A DNA stretch of 7,580 bases, from NCBI GenBank assembly GCA_902492185.1, contig CABUKY010000093.1, forward strand, positions 1 through 7,580, read 5' to 3'. A program made the translations under genes and the position numbers. Below the pieces are notes generated by a model that saw only the letters and a program-made list of their open reading frames with translations, ran no database searches and had not been told where the DNA came from. Of the stretch, positions 1 through 5,512 are shown piece after piece; the stretch's first letter is position 1, and every line of letters starts with the position of its first letter. Source of the DNA: an uncultured Collinsella sp. GTDB lineage: Bacteria; Actinomycetota; Coriobacteriia; Coriobacteriales; Coriobacteriaceae.

Positions 1-53
1 TCGCACGGAGAGCACATTAAGTGCTCTCCGGCTCGTGCGGAACTCGCGATCGA
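1..53. repeat. Left copy of a perfect 53-bp inverted repeat
   Basis: This sequence is the exact reverse complement of 2209-2261 (position n pairs with 2262-n), and identity stops at position 54. Its core is a palindrome with 9-bp arms GGAGAGCAC/GTGCTCTCC around a 5-nt centre. A further outer CGCAC/GTGCG pairing is separated on one side by a 5-nt bulge. Because the copy starts at the first base of the window, the repeat may extend further left. The two copies enclose the AbiE-like operon. What the repeat does is unknown. It could be the end of a mobile or invertible unit, or a dispersed genomic repeat. Confidence 0.9.
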
Positions 54-101
54 CCAAACCCCCGCGCCCCGTCCCGACGAGCCTCTGGCTAGTTACGACA
101 A

Positions 102-155
102 TCAAAAAGCAACAAGGGGCTCCCCCGCTCATCAAACGGGAGAGCCCCTCGCCAT
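102..155. repeat. Direct repeat containing the toxin-operon terminator (copy 1)
   Basis: This segment matches 2050-2103 in the same orientation. Bases 102-127 match with one difference, including the 19-mer GCAACAAGGGGCTCCCCCG. Bases 137-155 match 17 of 19. The loop between differs in sequence and length. The likeness goes beyond two similar hairpins, because the flanking A-rich and GCCAT segments are shared as well. Confidence 0.8.
116..148 (-). terminator. Rho-independent terminator of the AbiE-like operon
   Basis: Arms 116-127 and 137-148 form a 12-bp GC-rich stem with one mismatch and a 9-nt loop. Read on the minus strand, the stem is followed by TTGTTGCTTTTTG, a broken but clear T-rich tract. 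It lies 27 nt after the stop codon of the toxin-like gene, where the operon's terminator should be. Confidence 0.8.
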
Positions 156-174
156 ACATAACGAATCAAGGTGC

Positions 175-942
175 CTATAGGTAGACCTTTTCGAGAAACG
201 ATAATGTGTCCTGAAGACGTGCTCTCTCTTTACGATCGGTCTGCCGATTTACATAAGAAGAAAAGTCCGCAAAGAAGTCTCCGGCATCAGCCCTCATTTG
301 CTCTATTAGCTCCAAGCGAGCCGAAGGCGGCAACAAACCCGCAAGTCGAACAATATCCGAGCGATGCTTTCGTCGATCTTTATCGTTGCAATGGCGCCCT
401 TCTTCATAGCTCCTATTGATATCAATGTGTGCACGCATCTTGAGGGGAATGATATGGAGCGCATCGAGCAACGTAATGCCCTCTACGTTCGTTGCGTTGT
501 CGCGAATAAATTCGTAGTAGCCATCGTCGAGAATAATTGCCGAAAGACTTGATACGGCCCCGTCAAAGGAAAGAGGTGCCACTTCGCTCGTTTCATCTTC
601 GAGCACAAAATCAGGATGTCGGGCAAATAGCTCAATTTGGCCGGGATAGTCTAGGACTTGCCTTGATCCTTCGGGCAAACAGAACCGATAGTAAGTGCAC
701 CTTCCATCGCCGACCTTTCCAGTCTCATATCCGGCAGCTTTGATAAATGCCCACAATGCAGTGGCGAATTCAACGCCTTCCCCATCAACAATTACGACGA
801 TATCCAAGTCTTCAGTAGCTCTAAACGAATCGCCCTCATTGTCAAATAGAACGCTGCAGGCCCCTCCACCAATAAGGACGTAACCGCCTTTACAGCCGCT
901 CATGGCATCGGCAAATCGTTCTATTCCCCTCACTTTTGACAT
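175..942 (-). CDS. AbiEii-like nucleotidyltransferase-fold toxin
   Basis: A 255-residue protein with features of the AbiEii/AbiGii (MenA-type) family, the toxin half of type IV toxin-antitoxin and phage-exclusion systems. Known members are DNA-polymerase-beta-like nucleotidyltransferases. Visible motifs are the strand and turn LIGGGACS (residues 23-30), then EDLDIVV with the putative metal-binding pair D45/D47. A later PLKMRAH block (K168) precedes DKDRRKHRSDI (187-197), matching the basic/KD..DI part of the family. The start at 942 is set by AGGAGGA (947-953) four nt upstream. A longer in-frame start at 1038 lies deep inside the upstream gene and has no such site. The ribosome site and start lie within the last codons of the antitoxin-like gene (13-nt overlap), which suggests translational coupling. 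The call rests on motifs, and the protein is probably a divergent member. Its target is unknown. Confidence 0.72.
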   Translation of the reverse strand: MSKVRGIERFADAMSGCKGGYVLIGGGACSVLFDNEGDSFRATEDLDIVVIVDGEGVEFATALWAFIKAAGYETGKVGDGRCTYYRFCLPEGSRQVLDYPGQIELFARHPDFVLEDETSEVAPLSFDGAVSSLSAIILDDGYYEFIRDNATNVEGITLLDALHIIPLKMRAHIDINRSYEEGRHCNDKDRRKHRSDIVRLAGLLPPSARLELIEQMRADAGDFFADFSSYVNRQTDRKERARLQDTLSFLEKVYL

Positions 943-1952
943 ATCGTCCTCCTGAGCTGTTCGACCGCGTCGAGCAGACGATCTTCTTTGTAATCTGCTT
1001 TTGCGCAAGCAACGTATAAGGAAAACGGGTCGACACACTGCAAACCCGTCGCGTCAAAACTAATATCGGACGGCGCGTCCACGGGATACGACCAGACCTC
1101 AATCACAACTGCCGCCGGTTCGTACCACTGAGCCTCCAGCCATCTGTCGCCCATATGCTCTTTCAAGGCCTCTAGCTGATATTTTTCGAGAGCAATGGTT
1201 GGAGCAGAGTCTTCATGGGCAAGGTCGGACATATAGCTAAGGGCAGACACACCGGAAAGCAGCGCATCAACGGCACGTAGCTCTGTTCTCTCGATAACCT
1301 TCTTGAGCCGGATTCGCTCTAAAACTGGCGTGCGAAGATAGTCCTCAAACCCATCTAGCAACGTCTCGGTCGACAGCCCGGCGTCGCACAATATACGCTT
1401 TTTGCCGTCCCGCATAATCAACCCAGGAGCTATAGCGGCGATTTCCGAAAGATAGCCGCTGACGCTTGCCGCGCTTTTGCCACACAGACGCGCTAGGTCG
1501 CCGGCGGAGCAGTCAACCCATCGTCCCGCAATGAGATTTAGGACGATTCGTTGAGATTGGGGCGAAAGCGGAGCAGCGGGAGAAGCACCCAGCACCTCAT
1601 CGGAAATAACGGCTCCGATAAACGGCAGGAACGCATTTCGCTCATCTCGGATATATGCGATTCCCTCCGAAGAAAGCGCGCGCATAAAACCTAAATCCAT
1701 AGCATCCCAGCAAATTACCACCGGGTGAACATCTAACTTGCGCACCGCACTGACGAGATTTCGCGCCGAAATGACACTGGGCGGTTCCTTTGGTTCCGCA
1801 ACAATAAAACGGCCCTGTTTAGACATGCCGAGCCGTGCCAAGCGAAGCGAATACCGCTCAAGATACATGCGAGGAATCTGCATCTCAACTGGCTCCGGGT
1901 CGATAGCGAGCTCTAAAGAGAAGAGTCTTTTTGGGAGGCAGTTTATCAGCAT
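930..1952 (-). CDS. AbiEi-like winged-helix antitoxin/autorepressor
   Basis: About 340 residues. It precedes the toxin-like gene, the usual antitoxin-first order of AbiE loci, where AbiEi proteins repress their own promoter through an N-terminal winged helix. Here the likely winged helix is central: SQRIVLNLIAG, SAGDLARLCG and SAASVSGYLSEI (about 133-171), then a wing LIMRDGKKRILC. The C-terminal VDPFSLYVACAK...DRLLDAVEQL (308-333) resembles a D-x-SLY...D-R...AL-x-L ending that I recall from AbiEi-type proteins. Residues 55-115 are a separate α/β-looking domain I cannot name. The start is uncertain. ATG at 1952 has GGTGAT (1963-1958) 5 nt upstream. TTG at 1958 and ATG at 1883 (GGAG nine nt upstream) are alternatives. 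An overlapping reading frame upstream may be the true N-terminus after a frameshift (see findings). The function is inferred from context plus the HTH. Confidence 0.62.
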   Translation of the reverse strand: MLINCLPKRLFSLELAIDPEPVEMQIPRMYLERYSLRLARLGMSKQGRFIVAEPKEPPSVISARNLVSAVRKLDVHPVVICWDAMDLGFMRALSSEGIAYIRDERNAFLPFIGAVISDEVLGASPAAPLSPQSQRIVLNLIAGRWVDCSAGDLARLCGKSAASVSGYLSEIAAIAPGLIMRDGKKRILCDAGLSTETLLDGFEDYLRTPVLERIRLKKVIERTELRAVDALLSGVSALSYMSDLAHEDSAPTIALEKYQLEALKEHMGDRWLEAQWYEPAAVVIEVWSYPVDAPSDISFDATGLQCVDPFSLYVACAKADYKEDRLLDAVEQLRRTICQK

Positions 1953-1999
1953 GTACAATCACCGTTTTCATTTCGGTTACATTTTAGCGTCTATCTGAA

Positions 2000-2027
2000 A
2001 TTATACTGAATCGTATAAAATCATCAA
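2000..2027 (-). promoter_or_regulatory. Sigma-70 type promoter of the AbiE-like operon
   Basis: On the minus strand, TTGATG (2027-2022) and a perfect TATAAT (2005-2000) are separated by 16 nt. Transcription would start near 1993, giving an untranslated leader of about 40 nt to the ATG at 1952. It lies between the pcrA-side terminator (2062-2097) and the antitoxin-like gene, so the operon appears to be transcribed independently of pcrA. Confidence 0.7.
2001..2018. promoter_or_regulatory. Candidate operator over the -10 box
   Basis: TTATAC, TGAATC and GTATAA form an inverted repeat with 6-bp arms and a 6-nt centre that covers most of the -10 hexamer. AbiEi proteins are known to repress their own operon by binding inverted repeats at the promoter, so this is a natural candidate site for the adjacent winged-helix protein. 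Short AT-rich inverted repeats also arise by chance around -10 boxes. Confidence 0.4.
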
Positions 2028-2049
2028 TCATCAAAGCCAAGCGCACCAT

Positions 2050-2103
2050 TCAAAACGCAACAAGGGGCTCCCCCGTTCTTTAACGGGGGAGCCCCTTGCC
2101 ATG
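2050..2103. repeat. Direct repeat containing the pcrA-side terminator (copy 2)
   Basis: The second copy of the segment at 102-155, in the same orientation. The two lie about 1.95 kb apart and enclose both AbiE-like genes and their promoter. Recombination between them would remove the operon and leave one intact terminator. Confidence 0.8.
2062..2097 (-). terminator. Rho-independent terminator downstream of pcrA
   Basis: Arms 2062-2077 and 2082-2097 form a perfect 16-bp stem with a 4-nt loop. The minus-strand continuation is TTGTTGCGTTTTG, T-rich with interruptions. On the plus strand the stem is followed by GCCATG, so the minus direction is favoured. It lies 220 nt past the pcrA stop and just upstream of the AbiE promoter, so it would insulate that operon from pcrA read-through. 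Confidence 0.75.
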
Positions 2104-2181
2104 TCTAAGTATTCAGCCCACCCGGCCCTCCAGACCAAAAAGCGAACGGGCAAAGCGACGTTCACAAGCAACGTTATCTAA
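2098..2181. other. Unassigned intergenic segment between terminator and hairpin
   Basis: No open reading frame, promoter or strong hairpin is convincing here. The only structure noted is a weak ACGTT/AACGT inverted repeat near 2160-2175. With the neighbouring promoter, terminator and hairpins it makes up the gene-free stretch from about 1953 to 2317. Confidence 0.5.
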
Positions 2182-2310
2182 GGACCTGGGCGGGCGTATG
2201 GGGCAACATCGATCGCGAGTTCCGCACGAGCCGGAGAGCACTTAATGTGCTCTCCGTGCGAGCAGGACTGCCCGAGCAGGCGATGTTGCCCCATACGCCC
2301 GCCCAGGTCC
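2182..2310. repeat. Long nested stem-loop just after the pcrA stop codon
   Basis: Bases 2182-2211 and 2281-2310 are perfect 30-bp inverted arms, separated by 69 bp. Inside lies a second hairpin with a 9-bp stem (2233-2241 with 2247-2255, 5-nt loop), plus an outer CGCAC/GTGCG pairing with a 5-nt bulge. It begins 7 nt beyond the pcrA stop, so the pcrA mRNA would end in a very stable branched stem. There is no T-run after it, so it is not a classic terminator by itself. It could block 3' exonucleases, help termination, or be a recombination site. Confidence 0.85.
2209..2261. repeat. Right copy of the 53-bp inverted repeat
   Basis: Exact reverse complement of 1-53. It overlaps the left 30-bp arm of the stem-loop at 2182-2310 by three bases (2209-2211) and forms most of that structure's interior. 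The remaining interior (2262-2280) is unmatched in the window, because the left copy is cut by the window edge. Confidence 0.9.
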
Positions 2311-2317
2311 GCCGGGA

Positions 2318-5218
2318 TTATGACAGCTTGACGATCGGAGCGAATCCCTTCATGAGCTTTTTGGTCTGGCCGGTCTTTTCGAACTGGACCTCGATCATGT
2401 CTCCGGCGACCGAGATCACGGTACCCGTGCCAAAGGTCTTATGGCTCACGGTATCGCCCGCGGCAAAGTCCTGCGATGCGCTGGCGCGATCGACCTTGCG
2501 CTCCACCGTCGGGGACACCTTGGACGACGGCTTTTTGGCTCGCGGCGCGCCCGAGCCAAAGGTCGAGGCAACACGGCCGGCGTCGGGCGAGACCCCACGA
2601 TGGCGCTCGGTCCCGTAGCTGCTGCCGCCAAAGAAATCGTCAAAGCTCGATCCACCGCGCGAACCGGAACCGCCGGTCGAGCGCGTATGCGAGCCAAACA
2701 CCTTGCCGCCATACATATCCGAACCCATGCCCGAGCCAAAGGTGCCGTGACGGTCGCCGCGCTTCTCCCAGCCCGTGCCTTCAAAACCGGCAGAACCGAT
2801 ACCGCTAAACTCGATATCCTCAAACGGAATCTCATTGAGGAAGCGCGAGCGCGGGTTGGCAGAGGTCGAGCCGTAGGTGCGACGCGTGGCCGCATAGGTC
2901 AGGAACAGGCGCTTGCGGGCGCGCGTGATGGCGACGTAGGCCAGGCGACGCTCCTCCTCAAGCTTACCCGGGTCATCGCTGCCGCCAAAGTCGTGCACGT
3001 GCGGGAAGATGCCCTCCTCCATGCCGGCCACGAACACCGCCGGGAACTCCAGGCCCTTGGCGGAGTGGATGGTCATCATGGTGATGGCATGCGTCTCGCC
3101 GGCCAGGGAATCCAAGTCGGAGCGCAGGGCCAGCCACTCCATGAGTGCCGGCAGCGCCTTACAGGTGAGCGGACCGTAGGTGCGCTCAATCTCGTCGGCA
3201 TGCACGGCACCCGCCGGCATCTCCGTCGGCGCGGCATACGCGTTGCCCGCGATGGCAGCAGCCAGGGCATCCTGCGGAGACAGCGCCGGAGCAGCCAGAC
3301 TATCGAGCGGATTGGAGCCCGCGGCATCGCGCGCGCCGACGAGTGCCTCAAACGAGGATGCCGGGGCAGATGGCCCCGGTTCGGGCGCAGGCGCGCTCAC
3401 CACGACGGGCTCGGGCTCGGCGCCGGCAGGCACGTCGGCAACACCGGCTGCGCGCAGCTCTTCCAAGCTCTCGAGCGTACCCTCGATGTCCTCGTGCGTC
3501 TCCTCAAATTCGGCAGCGACGCCCAGGAATTCCTGGATGTTCTCGGCGCGGCTCTCGGACTCCATGGTGCCCTCGGCGCGGAAAGCCTGCAGTAGGCCCG
3601 TCTTATCGACAATCATCTCGACAACGTCCTTGAGCTCGCCGTCCATGCGGCGACCCTCGCGCACCAGCGACACAAAGCTCGACAGGCCGTTGCGCACCTT
3701 GGCGCTAAACATGCCGGTTTCGGCACACGCGATCTCGCAAGCCTGGAAGAACGAGCAGCGGTTGTCGCGCGCCAGCTGCTCGATCTTTTGGATCGAGGTG
3801 GAACCGATGCCGCGGCGCGGTGTGTTGATGACGCGCTTGACGCTCATCTCGTCGGCCGGGTTCACGATCATCTTAAGGTAGGCCATGACGTCGCGGATCT
3901 CGGCACGGTCGAAGAATCGCGTGCCGCCCACGATCTTGTAGGGCACGCCCGCGCGCAGGAACATATCTTCGAGGATACGCGACTGGGCGTTGGTGCGATA
4001 GAACACGGCGATGTCGTCGTAGCTCGTGCCTTTGGCATGCAGTTTCTCGATCTCGCCGGCAATCCAGCGACCCTCGTCGCGTTCGTCGCTCGCCTGGAAG
4101 GCCTGGATCTTCTCGCCATCGCCCTCGGCCGTAAACAGGCGCTTGTCCTTGCGCTGCGAGTTGTGGCGCACCACGGCGTTGGCGGCGCTCAGGATGTGAC
4201 CCGTAGAGCGATAGTTCTGCTCCAGCTTGACGGTCTTGCAGTTTTTAAAGTCCTTCTCAAAGTCCAGGATGTTGGTGATGTCGGCGCCACGCCAGCTGTA
4301 AATGGACTGGTCATCGTCGCCCACGACCATGAGGTTTTGGTACTTAGCGGCCAGCAGGTTGGCGATTTCGTACTGGACGTGGTTGGTGTCCTGATACTCG
4401 TCGACGCTAATGTAGCGGAAGCGCTCTTGGTACTTATCGAGCACCTCGGGACGGGTGCGCAGCAGCTCGAGCGCGCGCACGAGCAGGTCGTCAAAGTCCA
4501 TCGCATTGGCGGCGCGCAGGCGGCGCTCCAGCTCTAGGTAGACCTGCGCGGCCTTTTTGTCGTTGGGGCTATCGGCGCTCTTGAGCATGTCCTCGGGGCC
4601 GATCATGGCGTTTTTGGCCGAGCTAATCTTGCTGCGGATCATGTTGATGGGGAACTGCTTTTGCTCGATGCCGAGCGCCTGCATAATGTCGCGCACCATG
4701 CGCTTTGAGTCATCGTCATCGTAGATGGTGAACTGGCCGGTGTAGCCCAACAGGTCGGCGTCCTCGCGCAGCATGCGCACGCACATAGCATGGAAGGTGC
4801 ACACCCACATGCCACGGGTGCCGCTGGGAATGAGTGCCGCCAGACGCTCGCGCATCTCTGCCGCGGCCTTGTTGGTAAACGTAATGGCAAGAACCTGCCA
4901 AGGCTTAACACCCAGGTCGCCGAGCATATGTGCGATGCGGAAGGTCAAGACGCGGGTCTTGCCCGAGCCGGCGCCGGCGAGCACCAGCAACGGGCCCTCG
5001 GTGGACAGGACCGCCTCGCGCTGGGCGGGATTAAGGCTGTCGATGTCGACGAGCGGTTTGGCGGGCTTGGGCGCCGGCGCGGGAGCGTCGTAGATGTCGA
5101 GCGGAACGAGCTCGGGCTCCGGCGCAGCGGGGGCGGTGTATGCATCGAGCGGCACGGGTTCCGGCGCGGGCGGTACGGGTACCGCGGCGTTCTTTTCCCA
5201 GGGCAGGGGCTGGGTCAT
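2318..5218 (-). CDS. pcrA: ATP-dependent DNA helicase PcrA/UvrD (superfamily 1A)
   Basis: A 966-residue 3'-5' DNA helicase acting in nucleotide excision repair, replication-fork maintenance and clearing of stalled RNA polymerase. All motifs are present: Q motif LNPAQREAV (62-70), Walker A AGAGSGKT (81-88), Ia ITFTNKAAAEMRERL (112-126), TFHAMC (141-146), II VDEYQDT (272-278), III VVGDDDQSIYSWRG (298-311), IV LEQNYRST (332-339), V MTIHSAKGLEFP (715-726) and VI EERRLAYVAITRARKR (755-770). Residues 918-963 match the Tudor-like domain that binds RNA polymerase. It is much longer than typical PcrA (about 720-780). The extra parts are a Pro/Ala-rich N-terminus (11-58), an Ala/Pro-rich insertion (about 588-690) and a Gly/Ser-rich linker (about 820-890). 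The start at 5218 is set by GAGGAG (5230-5225) six nt upstream. An in-frame start at 5302 lacks a site and would place the likely promoter inside the gene. Confidence 0.97.
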   Translation of the reverse strand: MTQPLPWEKNAAVPVPPAPEPVPLDAYTAPAAPEPELVPLDIYDAPAPAPKPAKPLVDIDSLNPAQREAVLSTEGPLLVLAGAGSGKTRVLTFRIAHMLGDLGVKPWQVLAITFTNKAAAEMRERLAALIPSGTRGMWVCTFHAMCVRMLREDADLLGYTGQFTIYDDDDSKRMVRDIMQALGIEQKQFPINMIRSKISSAKNAMIGPEDMLKSADSPNDKKAAQVYLELERRLRAANAMDFDDLLVRALELLRTRPEVLDKYQERFRYISVDEYQDTNHVQYEIANLLAAKYQNLMVVGDDDQSIYSWRGADITNILDFEKDFKNCKTVKLEQNYRSTGHILSAANAVVRHNSQRKDKRLFTAEGDGEKIQAFQASDERDEGRWIAGEIEKLHAKGTSYDDIAVFYRTNAQSRILEDMFLRAGVPYKIVGGTRFFDRAEIRDVMAYLKMIVNPADEMSVKRVINTPRRGIGSTSIQKIEQLARDNRCSFFQACEIACAETGMFSAKVRNGLSSFVSLVREGRRMDGELKDVVEMIVDKTGLLQAFRAEGTMESESRAENIQEFLGVAAEFEETHEDIEGTLESLEELRAAGVADVPAGAEPEPVVVSAPAPEPGPSAPASSFEALVGARDAAGSNPLDSLAAPALSPQDALAAAIAGNAYAAPTEMPAGAVHADEIERTYGPLTCKALPALMEWLALRSDLDSLAGETHAITMMTIHSAKGLEFPAVFVAGMEEGIFPHVHDFGGSDDPGKLEEERRLAYVAITRARKRLFLTYAATRRTYGSTSANPRSRFLNEIPFEDIEFSGIGSAGFEGTGWEKRGDRHGTFGSGMGSDMYGGKVFGSHTRSTGGSGSRGGSSFDDFFGGSSYGTERHRGVSPDAGRVASTFGSGAPRAKKPSSKVSPTVERKVDRASASQDFAAGDTVSHKTFGTGTVISVAGDMIEVQFEKTGQTKKLMKGFAPIVKLS

Positions 5219-5279
5219 GGGCGACTCCTCATCTGACGGACGGCGCGCCTGCGGGCGGCGCCATAGTTTGAGCCGTACC

Positions 5280-5285
5280 AGTATA
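5280..5285 (-). promoter_or_regulatory. Possible -10 box of the pcrA promoter
   Basis: TATACT on the minus strand lies about 60 nt upstream of the pcrA ATG. The only -35-like hexamer is TTGCGT, 19 nt away, which is a poor match and spacing. It is placed in the only pcrA upstream region not taken by the uppP terminator. Confidence 0.4.
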
Positions 5286-5397
5286 CCGAGCCGCGCGGAC
5301 ACCGACGCAAATCACACCACGACTCCGTGCGCCACCGTCAGGCCCGCCCCAGCGGATTTGGTGCATTGGGGGGCCACCGATGTCATGGCAGCAGCGA

Positions 5398-5497
5398 GCG
5401 GCGGCCAGAGCGAACAAATTGGCATGAAAAGGGGGCGGCATAGACCTTTTGGTCATGCCACCCCCTTTGAATGACAAGTTGTCGCTCTGGTCGCCGC
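5398..5497. repeat. Outer inverted repeat enclosing the uppP terminator
   Basis: Bases 5398-5417 pair with 5479-5497 over 19 positions, with one G·T pair and one bulged A at 5414. The arms enclose the hairpin at 5428-5468. The 3' arm begins 16 nt beyond the uppP stop. The layout, long outer arms around a terminator-like inner hairpin right after a minus-strand gene, repeats what is seen at 2182-2310 with unrelated sequence. Confidence 0.75.
5428..5468 (-). terminator. Rho-independent terminator of uppP
   Basis: The arms AAAGGGGG and CCCCCTTT (5428-5435, 5461-5468) continue inwards through GGCA/TGCC and GACC/GGTC to a 4-nt loop, with one mismatch and a small bulge. On the minus strand the stem ends in CCCCCTTTTCATGCC, a short T-run. 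It lies 45 nt past the uppP stop and separates it from pcrA. Confidence 0.75.
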
Positions 5498-5512
5498 GCA
5501 GCGTCAACCAAG

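Noticed and set aside
943..1038. Extended N-terminus for the toxin-like protein
   Set aside because: The extra 32 residues are Arg-rich, overlap the antitoxin-like frame and lack a ribosome site. AGGAGGA at 947-953 points to the start at 942.
1..2310. CRISPR array or insertion sequence
   Set aside because: There are only two copies of each repeat, no regular spacers, and no transposase frame or obvious target duplication within the segment.
2441..3595. 384-codon open frame on the plus strand
   Set aside because: It lies wholly antisense to pcrA, whose frame carries all helicase motifs. The product is Arg/Ala/Gly/His-rich, as expected for a shadow frame in GC-rich DNA, and it has no ribosome site.
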